From: Amoebidium appalachense
Taxonomy: Eukaryota; Ichthyosporea
NCBI GenBank assembly: GCA_963693365.1
Contig: CAVNZM010000010.1
Coordinates: 5,828,001 to 5,892,000 of the forward strand
Length of the DNA stretch: 64,000 bases
Reading direction: 5' to 3'
Shown: positions 1 to 12,814 of the stretch, in pieces
Layout: each line of letters opens with the position of its first letter
Numbering within the stretch: position 1 is the first letter of the stretch
The notes under the pieces: generated by a model
Seen by the model: only the letters and a program-made list of their open reading frames with translations
What the model was told of the DNA's origin: nothing
Databases searched by the model: none
Translations under genes and position numbers: made by a program

Positions 1-2119
1 ACCCCCGCACCCACACACACCACTACCACTACCACCACCATTAACGGTTAACGGTTAAACACCTCTGCTCCCGGCCAAACACGTCTCTACCGTTCCACCA
101 TCTTCACCGCCAACACAGAAGCTCACACCATTCCCTTCTCCTTCCCCCCCCTCCCCCCCCCCCCCCCCCCCCCCCCCCCTCCCCCCTTCCCCTCCCACCC
201 CCCTCCCTCTACCCACCTGCCCCCCCCACCCCCCTCCGCCCCCTCTAAAAAAATTCTCTACCTCCAATCCCCTCCTCCTTCCCTCCCTATTCCTCCTGGT
301 ATTGACCATGTGTCCTTGCTTTACTTTGCCCAAACCTCAACTGTGTGCCTCAACCTGACTTCATGCCATTTTTGCCACGTAGGCCATAACGACTCACAAC
401 GTCACGGAGGCAAAAAAGACGTAATCTAGCCATATTGACCGCAGGGAAACAGTTATCTCAGATGCGAAGCTCGTAGTGAAACACAAGGGGGGGGGGGGAG
501 GGGCACATACACGCAGAAGGTGCCAAGGTCCGACTTAATTCCAGAAACATGGGCCGCAGTCAGCCACAGTGTCCGGGCAAAGCGGGTGCCCGCCGCCAAG
601 TAAAGACTCGGCAGCCCAGCATCCCTAAACCAAGCAGCATGAGTTAACTACCATGTCATATTTCTGATAAATCAGTGGGGAAGCATCATCATGGATTCGT
701 CAAGTGCACTAGTGAACGCCCCACCCATCAGCACCAGCAGCAGATGCAACACCACCGACGGAAATGAAAGTACGATGTCTGTTAGAGGCAACACAGGGCT
801 CTTCTCCATGCAGGGAAACCGATCGGAAATTATTCCAGGAAAGCAGCGGGGTTTGCAGGGGAGGGAGAGGCGACCCTTACTCTCTTTTGGTCGGACTGTA
901 GCTCATGTTCTCCGTGCTTCAGATGCCCAACGCACCATAGTAGTTGCCTGGTCGACCCACCTACCTGCCTATATTTCCCCCTTTCCTAGCAACCCGAAAC
1001 ACCTGATATGCGTCATCAATTTTGAAAAAACATGTATGGTCCAGAATATAAAATAACAGAAACACCAACGTTTGGGCTGAGACTGCAGGCGGTGCGACGG
1101 GATCACGCCGCAGCAGCCTTGAGACGAAAGATGGGCTACTTTTCCCGTTACCGTCGCAGACCTGTTTTGAACCTGCTTTCAAACTGAGCGGCCCAGTTGG
1201 TTCGTGTAAAATCAAAAGGAGCTCTAAAGTGCCCTTTGAGATCTCAGTGTTCAGAGAGCATGCATAGGTACAGATGGTAGTCTCAATTATGATGGGCCGA
1301 ACAGCCTTTGTAAAGGACGCATGCATATATGGGTAAGTTTAGATGTGGGTTTGCGTATGTTAGAGCAGCTAAGTAAAGATTCCTTCACTCCTTCAGAAAA
1401 CCTAACACCGTCGGCGGCTTTTGTTTTCGAATTCATATGCAACGTTGGCGCCAACCTCACTCAGTGGCCATGGCTTGCATGCTCAGTCATGGTGCAGGCA
1501 GCCCAACGTAACCAGGCATGAGCTATAAATAGCACCACAAAATAGCCTTATATGGCGAAATGCGGTGCGCTCAAATCCAATCAGATCGAAGTGACGTCAT
1601 CAGAGTGCTCTTGAGTCTTCAGCGGGGTGTGTTTCGTCGTTTTATTTTTCAGAAGAGTCTCTGGAGAGAAAGCGCTGATGCGCAGCGTGTTTAAGTTGGT
1701 GCGCAGAACAGGGCGGACAAAAAAGCTATAGTGGAACACTATCCTGGGTGCTCTTCGTTAAGTAAACAACATGCAATATTCCAAAACAGCTGGATGTGCA
1801 GCATTGTTTTTTTTTCTAAACCTCCAAGCCAAGCCAAAACATCTAGTATGTACTTATCAAACCTCGAGGACTAGCACACGTGCGGCAGGACATGCTTCGC
1901 CTACCAATTTTTGAGTCATAAGGAGACTTGTGTCTATCAACCACTGTGTCTGTATCTATTACAGCTAGTGCAACATTTTCTGAAAAACGAAGCAACACTT
2001 TTGACAAATCAACCGCGTCCACCAAATAAGAAAGACAGAGAGCTAAGACCCCCCCCTCCCCCCCCCCCCCCCCCAAAAAAAAAAAAAAAAAAAAAGGAAT
2101 AAATAATAATAATAGTAAT
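1..2119. other. Intergenic sequence with no supported gene
   Basis: No reading frame here has convincing composition or family similarity. The stretch holds C-rich runs (about 145-250), a poly-G run near 487-499, a TATA-like ctataaata at about 1522-1530 and a CRE-like TGACGTCA at about 1592. A compound poly-C then poly-A tract (about 2047-2094) lies just beyond the 3' end of the minus-strand glutaredoxin-like gene. The open frames at 691-1056 and 961-1326 overlap on opposite strands and have no recognisable features. Confidence 0.5.
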
Positions 2120-3508
2120 CTAAGACTTTGGCTGATGCTGGGTGTAGAAAGGTTGCAGGGCCTCCTGCAGCTTTGTAGGGTCTATTCTATGCCGCATGAT
2201 TTCTTTGCCCTCGAGGTGCAGCACGGGGATATCAAACTTGTACTTCCTGAACCATTCCTTGTTCTCTGGTAGGCTGATGTCCACAACATCCAGAGTATGC
2301 GGCAGCTGTGCAACAGAGACAGGGCTCAGTTTTTATGTGGGTGACACTCATCAAAGAGGCAAAGTTCAGAGTTTAGTGCACAAGCAAAGGTACTGCCGTG
2401 CCAGGGGAAGGAAGGGGCGGTGGGGGGGGGGGGGGGTTTGAATGCGGAACACAGTACGAAGTACGCATAAACGATGAGAAGCATGGTGCAGGACACATGC
2501 AATGGCAAACATTCAAGTATGCAACATCAGCCATGCGCAGTATGCATCATAAGCAGAAAGGGGGGAGGGGGACGGGACGGGGGAAGCAAAGGGATTACAC
2601 TGAGAGCCATTAACATGTTTCTCTGAGCGTCCCTGCCACTCTTTCGGTAGGGTCAAGGGGGTTGAAATACAGTCGAGGGCAGAGGGGGGAAAGGAAGGGG
2701 AAGGGGAGGACTGGGAGGGGGGGGGGGGAAGGGGGGGAGCGAGGAATGGAGGAAAGGGGGAAATGGGGAGGGAGAGAGTGTGGGTGAGAGAGAGAGAGAA
2801 CAGAAGAAAAAAGAGAGATGGGGGGGAGGGGGGAAAGAGAGAGGGAGAGGGGCGGGGAGGGGGGGGGGGAGGGAGAGAGAGGGGGGGGGGGGGAGGGGGG
2901 GGGGGAACGGGAGATGAGTCAGCAACAGGGAGGGAAAGGGGGCAGAGAGAGATGTTCTCGCATTGAAGAGAAAAGGGAACAGTGGGGGAGGGTGACGGGC
3001 GAGGGCCGGAGAAGGAAGAGAGGGGTGGGGCGGGTCGGTATCTAAAAACTGGATGAGAAGAGAGTCGAGCGAAGGGGAGAGAGAGACAGAGAGTGACTCG
3101 AAGAATGGGGCCAGGGGAAAGGGGGGGAGGGGGGGGACAGGAGCGGGGTAGAAAACTGCACGTGCGTACATTTGCTCAAACAAACAGCGAAAAAAAGAAA
3201 ACACCACAATTCGCTCATGTGCTTGGTGGCGTACCTGTGGCTGCAGTCTCTGAAGCACGTCCTTTGCTATGTCGCACAGAGAGCAGGTCCCAGCCTGTAG
3301 AGGGTAGCAGTTAAAGAACGCCCTATAACAATATCACTCATGAGCACGTAGTGGTCTGACTCAGTGACTACCGCAGTGCACGTGTGCAAGCTATCCCTGT
3401 TAAAGAGTGATTGTGTTGCGCAAATCTTTCTCCCATGTTCCTGCAAGCCCAGGCTGAAAGTCTCTCTACCTTGCTGTATAGAGTTAGCCGCGGTAGTCTC
3501 GACGCCAT
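2120..3508 (-). CDS. Glutaredoxin-like protein (DUF836 / C5orf63-YDR286C type), 3 exons
   Basis: Three minus-strand exons join in phase 0: 3508-3470 (13 aa, starts MASRLPRLTLYSK), 3294-3235 (20 aa) and 2305-2120 (61 aa plus TAG). The introns are GT-AG, and the total of 94 aa is typical of this family. What is seen: a beta strand (LTLYSK) leads into the redox loop GTCSLCDIAKDVLQRL, then VDISLPENKEWFRKYKFDIPVLHLEG, the usual DUF836 core with the cis-proline in DIPVL. Known of the family: a thioredoxin fold with a glutaredoxin-like CxxC, biochemical role poorly defined. Here the motif is CSLC, so two cysteines are kept but the usual proline is missing. Intron 2 (2306-3234) is dominated by purine and poly-G runs. 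The start is supported by the in-frame ATG directly before the first beta strand. A CRE/G-box-like site lies about 125 bp upstream. A plain thioredoxin is less likely because of the small size and the C-terminal half. Confidence 0.86.
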
Positions 3509-3599
3509 TTTTTTTTTTTTCCACAGCTGCAAGTGCTGGAAGCCGGAATGCTTCTTGTTTACGGCCGTAGAAGTGAAACTCAGTGGTGTGGTCCGTGAG

Positions 3600-4640
3600 C
3601 GGTGAGGTGGCCCGCCAGTGCAATTGTATTGATGACGTCACGTGTAGAACGTAAAGACACACCCCTCCATCCTTCTATTAGACTTGCATTTATTCGCACT
3701 TTTGTCTTCCCGGCATGTGAATATGGTTTACCCCTTCTCGCCGCTTGGATCAAGAAAGAGAGAACTAGAGCGCTTAAACCCTTGGCAAATTTCCTTGAAG
3801 TAGAAGTTGCCTCCTCTCTATCTAACAACTGTTGTAAACCTGGGCCTGTAACGCTCTTGATATATGGTCTGGTTCTAATAGCTGTTAGAGTATCCCATCT
3901 CGCGCTGAAATTCAATAAGCACATAAGCCGCTTAAAGAATTATCTGCCCTCCCACCCTCTCTTCTCTATCCGACCTGTCCCCTCCCCACCTCTCCCCTCT
4001 TTCCTTCCCTCCCTCTCTCCTTCTTCCCCGGGCACAAATACAAATAAACCCCGTAAAAGTGTGCGTGTGCCTTTGGACTGCCACTTCCTTATTAGACATG
4101 TACATAATCACAAAATAATTACACAATATAACAAAATGGAAAAGATACCACACGACACTAGACCCGATGAAAGCAGACACCTTGAAAAACTAAGCCTTAT
4201 GTCTCGTTTTATATATAATGACCGCTTTAACCATTTTGCCAAATATGGCACTCGCAAATGTATAACACCTAAATACATATTACCTTCCTGTAGAACTGGT
4301 CTTTCTCTAGCTGATACGGTATTATTGATCACTTACCACGCTTTTACTGTACACGTGCTATACAGTGGAGATCTATTAAGTATAAGGTGACATCGTTTAC
4401 ATGCCCAAACAACACACACACGCACCAGTTCAAACAATCATGTATCGCCAAATGTAGTTTGATAGACCACATAATACCGCAACACACACACGACACATTC
4501 AGAACGTTAACAGACACCCAGAAAGATAGCCTACCTGAAATTTACAACATCCTTGATTTTATACTAAACACACGTAACTATGACCTGTTTATTAGATGTA
4601 TTGATTGGCTTGAGAAACACATCATTACAAAATTCTAGCG
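3600..4640 (+). pseudogene. Degenerate non-LTR retrotransposon 3' fragment
   Basis: Two adjoining plus-strand frames (about 3602-4390 and 4387-4638) read like the distal part of a LINE polyprotein. The segment around LHPSIRLAFIRTFVFPACEY and the following KKERTRALKPLANFLEVE resembles the RT thumb/connection of RNH-less LINEs. The second frame ends DFILNTRNYDLFIRCIDWL just before a stop. The element is broken by a frame change near 4385 and a C-rich insertion near 3950-4030, and no catalytic RT motif remains. It is followed at once by an (AC)n array and an A-run, which would fit a LINE tail. Family assignment rests on general pattern only. It could instead be an unrelated degenerate ORF. Confidence 0.45.
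3629..3642 (-). promoter_or_regulatory. CRE plus G-box composite upstream of the glutaredoxin-like gene
   Basis: The bases TGACGTCACGTG overlap a full CRE palindrome (TGACGTCA) and a G-box (CACGTG). They lie about 125 bp upstream of the minus-strand ATG at 3508. The position suits a bZIP/bHLH site in a short promoter. The role is inferred from motif and distance only. Confidence 0.4.
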
Positions 4641-4651
4641 CACACACACGC

Positions 4652-4717
<66 letters not shown>

Positions 4718-4748
4718 CAGCTGATACCGAGTGTCCCAGGGGAGCCCG

Positions 4749-4780
<32 letters not shown>

Positions 4781-4785
4781 GGGGA
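4641..4785. repeat. (AC)n microsatellite followed by A-run and G-run
   Basis: Nearly pure AC dinucleotides run to 4714, a short unique spacer follows, then about 24 A and 12 G. It abuts the end of the LINE-like fragment and may be its 3' tail, expanded afterwards. Confidence 0.9.
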
Positions 4786-6037
4786 ACCCAACTAATTGGT
4801 TTTCTTAGTCTTTATGGTGCCTCGTAGAGAAAGTAAACCCTGATATATAATCATCACCCGACATCTATGTACTTGATCATGATATACCGCTGAGGGGATA
4901 TTCCGAGCAAAACCCCCCCCATACCTGAGACTGGTCTCTCTTTGCCTCGAGTAAACAGCGTAAACCCCTAAAGGCCTTGGGGCACTGACGTCACATAAAG
5001 AGGCCTTTGCACAATCGACTCACTGCCAGTCAGTCCTTTCCGACTGCAGATACGACTGGCATTGGTTGGAACCGGTTTCAAGTTTCAAGCTACAATTAGC
5101 CGTGTACACGCAGGGTTTTACCAAAAGGGCCGAGACCGGGCATGGGCACATAGCAAAGCGTTGTTAAAGGCAGCCTGTAGGCTGTAGAAGCCGAAGCAAG
5201 GCTACTTTATTCATTCAAATAGCACGTTTAAGGCACGTTCTCGAGGCTTCTTCCCACTTACTAACTTGACCACACGACTACAACAGTCCAAATACTTATT
5301 GCTGTGTATCCTCCTCAGAGCCTGCTAGAGGAACCACAGTGCAATGCTGACACAGAAGCTTAAACAAACTACTATCTACATGGTATTCCTTTTTCTGCAA
5401 GGTCAGACATAAGCCCTTTCATATTAGTTGAACCTTTTGATTTGATTGCCTCGGAACTGGACCAGTTGTTAAAAATACCGCGCAAATTCTTCAGTCTCTG
5501 GCTGGAAATAGTAAAATAGTAACAGCAACCTTCACATGTAGAATAAAGAACAATATTAAAGGTGCAGGGTCTACCACCCCTCTCTTTCCTCTCTCACGAA
5601 CACAGCTAAGAAGGTGTACACGTGTGCGTGTACCTACACATTCATTCCACCCTCCCCCCTAAAAAGAAGAGAGGGGAAAATATTGAACATTCATACCCCA
5701 GGGTCCCACTCATGCACTGGCAGCCTGCACTTGTCCATTCATCGCCGTCAGCATGCAGACTGGGAATTCTGTCCCCTCGCCCTTGCTTTCCCTTCAACAG
5801 AAAATTTGAGGAGTCAGGTAAAAATGGACAGCTACGGTAATCAAGGCAACCCCCCCCCCCCCCCCAAAAAAAAAAAAAAAATATAAAATAAAATAAAAGT
5901 AAATAAATAATAATAAAAAATAAAAATAAAAAACCTTTCCAAACACACACACACACACACAGATACACACATCCCATCTACCTTTCTTCTGTGAATGTTT
6001 TTCTGTGAATGTGGTGTAAGAATCTTGGATACGGAGG
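4786..6037. other. Intergenic sequence, no gene seen
   Basis: This stretch lies beyond the 3' side of the minus-strand palmitoyltransferase gene. It contains a CRE-like TGACGTCA near 4987 and a poly-C/poly-A tract at about 5851-5881. A possible 3'-terminal exon of the neighbouring gene begins at 6038 and runs leftward, so part of this may be its 3' UTR. No independent coding region is supported. Confidence 0.45.
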
Positions 6038-6132
6038 TCTGATATCACCCAATAAAAGTTGTGCGCAAAATGTATGTGCATGGTGGTGGTTCGTGTGAAC
6101 CCAACCAGAAGGCCAGAGAGATGTGTGTGACA

Positions 6133-6380
<248 letters not shown>

Positions 6381-6507
6381 GCAATCGTGAGATAAGCAGG
6401 CGGGATGGCGAAGGTGGATTGGAATTTACCAACGAGAATGCACGGAGCACATTAACTCGTGTTGTTATATCATATGTCAATAATTCCAACACCGTACGGT
6501 AACTCAC

Positions 6508-6642
6508 CACTCTCCGCTGATCGGTAGCAGCCAGTAGGCGAGGTTTGGGCCCATCATTGTACGCCAGTTCTGGCCACAGCCCAGGTCGAACCCGTTGGGC
6601 CGTTTCGTCGCTACCGTGAACTTGGGCAGGTAGTGCATTTCT

Positions 6643-6703
<61 letters not shown>

Positions 6704-6782
6704 TGTGTCCTTACGTGGGTCCGTGCATGTGTTTTTTTTTTTTTTTTGTGTGTGTGTGTGTGTGTGAACGTGTGTGTGCGTG

Positions 6783-6815
<33 letters not shown>

Positions 6816-6817
6816 GT

Positions 6818-6886
<69 letters not shown>

Positions 6887-8145
6887 TGCACATGTTTAAG
6901 TCTTCGCGTGTGTGTGTGCGCGTGCATGTGATATGTGCGTGTGTTTGTTTGGAATTTGTGTGGGTTATGGCATTGGGAGTTAGCCAGTGCTTGCAGGGCA
7001 CATGATACTTAAGAGAGCAGGAATGACGTAGTGGTGATGTGGGTACCGGGGAAGGGGGAGGGGAGGGAGGGGGGGGGGGGGGGGGGAAGGGGGGGGGGGG
7101 GGAGGACCAGTTGTGCATGTATGGCACAGTGTAACCAGTGGGGTGGGGTGGTGGTTTTTATGGTTTTTACCTAGTTTCCTCGAAGAACGGGGGGGGGGAG
7201 GGGGAGGGGGGGGGGAGGAGGGGAGAGGGGGGGGGGGGGGGGTTGGAGATGTATGGACAAGTGTGCATGCGTGTGAGCCCATCTTTGCTCGTGGAGCTAA
7301 ATGCTATCACACGTGTGCTTAGGAGAGGATGGGGAGGGAGAGAGGGGGAGAATGTGCTGATTCCTGGGGATGAAGAAGGGGAGACAAGCTGGATAGTGTA
7401 TGTGTGTGTGGCAAGAGGTTGAAAAGGGGAACGGGGGGGGGGGGGGGGGGGGGGGGGATGTATGCATTAGAGGTTGATAAAAAGGAGGGGGGGACATAAC
7501 ATATAACATACCCATTGTTGTTTTGTTTGTCAGCAATAGGCGGGTGTGCATGCTGGCCAGGCCGGCCACGGACAGAAAAAAGATGGCCGCCACCACAAAG
7601 ACAGCCAGTGCAAGTGAGTAAAGCTGCCCAGTGCCCTTGCCCTGCACACACACACATGTCAGGAATGGAAATGTAAGGTGACAAGGGTCGGTGGGAGTGT
7701 GGGTGGGTATGTGGGTGGTTGTGTGTGTGTGTGTGTGTTTGGAGGGGGAGGGGGGGGGGGGGGGGGAGGAGGAAGGGAGGGGAGGGGGGAGGGGAGGAGG
7801 GGGGACGGGGGCACATGAGGGGAGGGGGGAGAGGGGGAGGGGAGGGGATGGGAGAGGGGAGATTGTGGGGTGAGAGGGGGAGGGGGGGGGGGGGGGGGGA
7901 ATTTGGCAAGAGGCTCGATGTAATTTAGATGACCCCTCCCCTTCCCATCCGCCATACCCCCCACACACATACACACACCCACACCCACAAGAACACACAG
8001 GAACACATTCACACACGCAGCACAAAACCCACATGTACACACACACACAAGCACACACACACCCAGCTACCCACCGACCCACACACACCCACACACCACC
8101 TGCATTTCACGCACAGTATGTAGCTGGCCCACACCAGCCCACCAG

Positions 8146-8188
<43 letters not shown>

Positions 8189-9317
8189 ACCACCACACAC
8201 ACACACACACACACAACCCCCACTCCTCCCCATCCGCCCCAAACACACACACACGTGTGCGCATGGTCACACATCACACGGTCAGCGCACCAGCACGCAC
8301 CGTTATGAAATCGATCATGTACACAGCCGACGTTGCCATGTAGAAGACACACATGAGGGCCGTGTAGACCAAAAACTGGTAAAAGTAGCGGTGGTTGCCG
8401 TGCCCCACACAGTTGGCCACCCTATCACCCCCGCCACGCAACGTTAGTTTTTTTTTTTTTTTTTTCCACATTACCCCCCCCCCCACCCCCCCCCTTTTTA
8501 TTTTTCCCGTTTTGTATGAAAAAAAGACAAGTTGGAAAGCATAGCTATTGCTAATCATTAAATGTGTCAAGTCCGCGTTAGGGTCTTATATCATCCCTAC
8601 AATATCTCCTTATCAAACACCCCCCCCCCCCCGAAACTTACGAACACACAGACGCGTATGTGAAATACCTTCTTCTCAGTCAGTTATTATCGTCAACATG
8701 AATTATTAATTGTTACGGGCATATCAGTAACTACGGGGACATAAAGGTCATTGCACCCTCAAAACCCCATCATCTACAATTAGACAAATCGAAAACTGAT
8801 GTGTTTGCTTCTTTGCAAGCCAACATTTGCACTAACTTCACCAAATAAAACAAAAATACTGTATTTGTAAAAACAGATAAAATGAAATACAGATGTTTTT
8901 TTGCAATAGTTGTCGGTGAGAGAGTGAAATGTGGTAAGCAGCAGCAACGGCTACCTCTTACGTCCTGCTAAAAAAAATTGGCGAAAATCAGCATTGTAGC
9001 AAAAATTCACATCTATGGAACGAGGGTATGAATGTTGCAGCCATAAACCTTACCAAGAATATTCAGGTGTAACGTTCCATGGCCATTCACTTGCTAACCA
9101 CAAAAAGAAAGAGAAACAAAGAAAAAACGCTCAGCAACTTATCCTTTCTGATCATAATGTGCTAGCAGGATTGGTCACATGACCGATCCACTGAGTAGAA
9201 AACATTAGCAAGACATAGGGGCATATTGCACCGATTGCAGGAAACTCACCATGGACAGTGATGGTCGTAGCGGAGAATACACCTGCAACATGTGGGGTAG
9301 GGTGGGGGTGTGTGTTT

Positions 9318-9372
<55 letters not shown>

Positions 9373-10766
9373 GGGGGCGGGGAGGGAGGGGATTGGTCAG
9401 TGCTGCAGTAGCCCCCCCCCCCCCCTCCCCCCCCCCCCCCCCCCCCCCCGCCTGCCCGCCCGCCCGCCCGCCCGCCCGCTGCCCCCTTTCCGTTGCCAAA
9501 CAAAGCCCCTTTGCGTGCAACAAAGGTAAGGGGCAAGAAAAACAGGAACAGAAAGGAAAATAAGCTGATGTATGTATAAGCCGTCAAAGGGTTGGGTGGG
9601 TGGGTGGGTGGGCGGGCAGGCGGGCGGGTGGGTGGGAGTATATTCGCGTCGGTAGTGGTGGTGGTGGTGGTGAGGGGGGGAGAGGGGGAAGGGAAGGGAG
9701 GGAAAGAAAGAAGGAAGCGGGAAAAGGGGCATGCACACAAAACTTGAGCGCTCATCCTCAGATGAGGAAAAGGGTAACCTCAGACGCAAAACTCGGCAAC
9801 ACAAACTGAAAGCAGTGATGAGTACCCGGGCCTGAAATTTACCATGGTGAGGGGGGGGGGGGGGGGGTAAAGGATGCATAAATGCCACACAGTTGACCTC
9901 TTTCAAACAATAGAGAAAAAGCCAAGGTGAAGGGCTCAAGTGTACACATCCCTCTCTGCGAAAGGAATGACTACGTACCTCTTGCATGTGGAACAGTGGT
10001 GTGTGCGATCAGGCTTGAACACCGCACAGTTGTAGCAGAGCCGTGCACCACCTGTAGACTGCAGGGTAATCATAATTACTATTATTGATTAATGTTACTA
10101 TTGTTAAAATTATTATTATTATCATTGCTATTACTGCTATTACTATTAGTAGTGCTATTATTGATGTTGTTACTATTATTCTTGTTATTGATATCAAACT
10201 ACTTGCCTTTAAATACTTTAACAAAACTTCTTTAGGGCACACCTGGTATGGTGATGCCAAAAAAAAGGCAATACCACACAAAAGAAAACACGATCACTGC
10301 TCTTAGTGAACAGGCAACGTCATAATGACGTCTCTCTACTGTCACTACGACTCCACACAGAGATAATGTCTCATTGCCAACATATACATTGGCGTTTTCA
10401 AGATATAGCACGGAGTGAAGACGGGGAGAACAGAACACGCAGCAGCACATAAAGGGACATGTGCACACACACAAACACGCAGCGTACGCCACATGAGTAG
10501 CGAAAAGGAAACATTAGAGCGAAACATGCATGGGTACGCACCAGCGTGGTGAATGTTGGGTGTGGGCAGGACAACCCATCGGCAACGTGAGTCAACCGGC
10601 CAGTTTTTTCGTTGCGGGTGACATGTTCTGGTGGGATTGAGTACTGTGTGCACGTGTCAGTGTTCTGTTTTTCCTACATCCATGATCGAATACCGTGGGG
10701 ACTAATTGATCCTCTACTTGATCTGTTTCTATGTTTTATTATCAATGCCCTTTCAATTACCCTCTG

Positions 10767-10811
<45 letters not shown>

Positions 10812-11610
10812 AGGCGCCCTTGACTCTTCCCTTGCAGGGTGTAAAAAGGAGTCGTGCAGCATGTGTGTATGCGATGCCTGTGCGTATGCACATGATGACG
10901 TAAGTGGAAATGGCTAAGTTCTTTTTTCATCCATCATACTTTTTACCTTGTTTGCCGCTCATTGTTCACCCATTATGACCCGCCTTCTCCCTCCTCCCCC
11001 CCTCCCCCCCCCCCAAACCCACCCCCTCCTTCTTGGCGAACCCAAAAAGGCAAAGCCGGGAAAAAAAAAAGAAAAAAAAAAAACAGCATCAAAAAGAAAA
11101 AGAAAATAAAGAAAGTTGGAATGGGGGGGGGGGGGGGGGGGGGGGAAGGGGGGGAAGGGGGCCGGGCTGTAAAGGGTCACAGAGAATGAACTACACACTC
11201 ACCGGGGGAGGGGGGAGGGGGGGAAGGGGGGGGGGGGGGGGGGTGAGAGCCACCTTTTCGGGGACCCTGCCTGGCTCAGTGGTGATGGCCTTGTAGTAGG
11301 CCCACAGCACCATCACATTTAGGATGTGCACGGCAACAAGATAGCCCACTGTGCACACACACACATACTATGTCAATTACCAATTAAAGAACCTACCCCA
11401 CCCACCTAGACACCCACCCATCCATTCCCCCCAGGGGCCGCAAAAAAAAGTGTGCATGCACGTGTTCATACCCACACATGCACACACGCGCGAACACACA
11501 CACACATTGCCATACGAACACGCACACGCACATGCACGGGGTCGTCCATGTGAGCACACACACACAGACACACTCGTGCACGCGGGCCCCTCCCCCCCTC
11601 TCCCCCCTCT

Positions 11611-11704
<94 letters not shown>

Positions 11705-11744
11705 CCTACACCGGCGTTTCCCTTGTTTCATCTGCATCCCCATC

Positions 11745-11775
<31 letters not shown>

Positions 11776-11884
11776 ACTTCTTCCATTTGGGCCCTAGGGC
11801 TAAAACACCTGTGGCTTGTGTGTGATTTTCCACTGGTTCATACTACTTGTTCACACCTGCCACTTAATCTCCCCGTCCCCCTTA

Positions 11885-11920
<36 letters not shown>

Positions 11921-11988
11921 TTATTCTCCTCCTTTTCCCCCTCCCCGGACTATTCATCCATTACCCAAAATAAACCCACGCAGCCGCT

Positions 11989-12027
<39 letters not shown>

Positions 12028-12738
12028 CCCCTTCCCCCACCAAAAAAAAAAGTCCCTCGTTTCCCACACACACATACCCCTCCCCACGGAAACCCACGTG
12101 CACATTTTAAACGTGCCATGCACCAAAATCCCCTTTCCTATCCTCACCCTCCCTCCCCCTCTCCAAAACACACCACAAACCTTAATCCCGCCTTTATCTC
12201 TTTGTTAACAGAAGGGGGGGGGGGGGGGGGGGGGGGGGGCAAGACAAACAATACAGGCACATCACCCAGTCTCTTACCTTTTTGCCCCACGTTGGACACC
12301 AGGTTCACTGTGCAACATTGGCATAGCACAGTGTCAGCAAAATCTCAGTGGAGTCTACATATAGGGCTACCAAGAGGCTAAACAACACCAACAAAATAGC
12401 TACTAGCACAGATCTCGACATGTATTCCCTCTCAACCCTACCCTTTGATGCACACACGTACGAGCGGAGGCCCGTGTATACACGCATGCACCGCTCGCTT
12501 CCACACACACGCACACACACGTTCCCGTGAACAAGCGCAAAGAAAAAGAATAAAAAATCCGAGTTTTAACTATTACCTCTTGAAAGAGGAGTTTTCAAAA
12601 CCAAAAGCAGCTGGAAACCTGGTGGAACATTCAGTGTAGCTGGCCTCAAGCCCGTAGCAGAAGTTTGTCTGGTGCAGAAAGAAACAGGCGGCAGGGGGGG
12701 AGGGGGGGATAAGGGGGGGGGGGGAAGGTAATATGTCG

Positions 12739-12814
<76 letters not shown>

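Noticed and set aside
2653-3258. 201-codon Pro/Leu/Ser frame
   Set aside because: Reverse complement of a purine-rich low-complexity intron of the glutaredoxin-like gene.
12573-12650. Exon-like minus-strand stretch (TNFCYGLEASYTEC) with acceptor and donor consensus
   Set aside because: Including it breaks the phase into the palmitoyltransferase TM2 exon. Skipping it gives a continuous frame and a normal TM1-TM2 loop.
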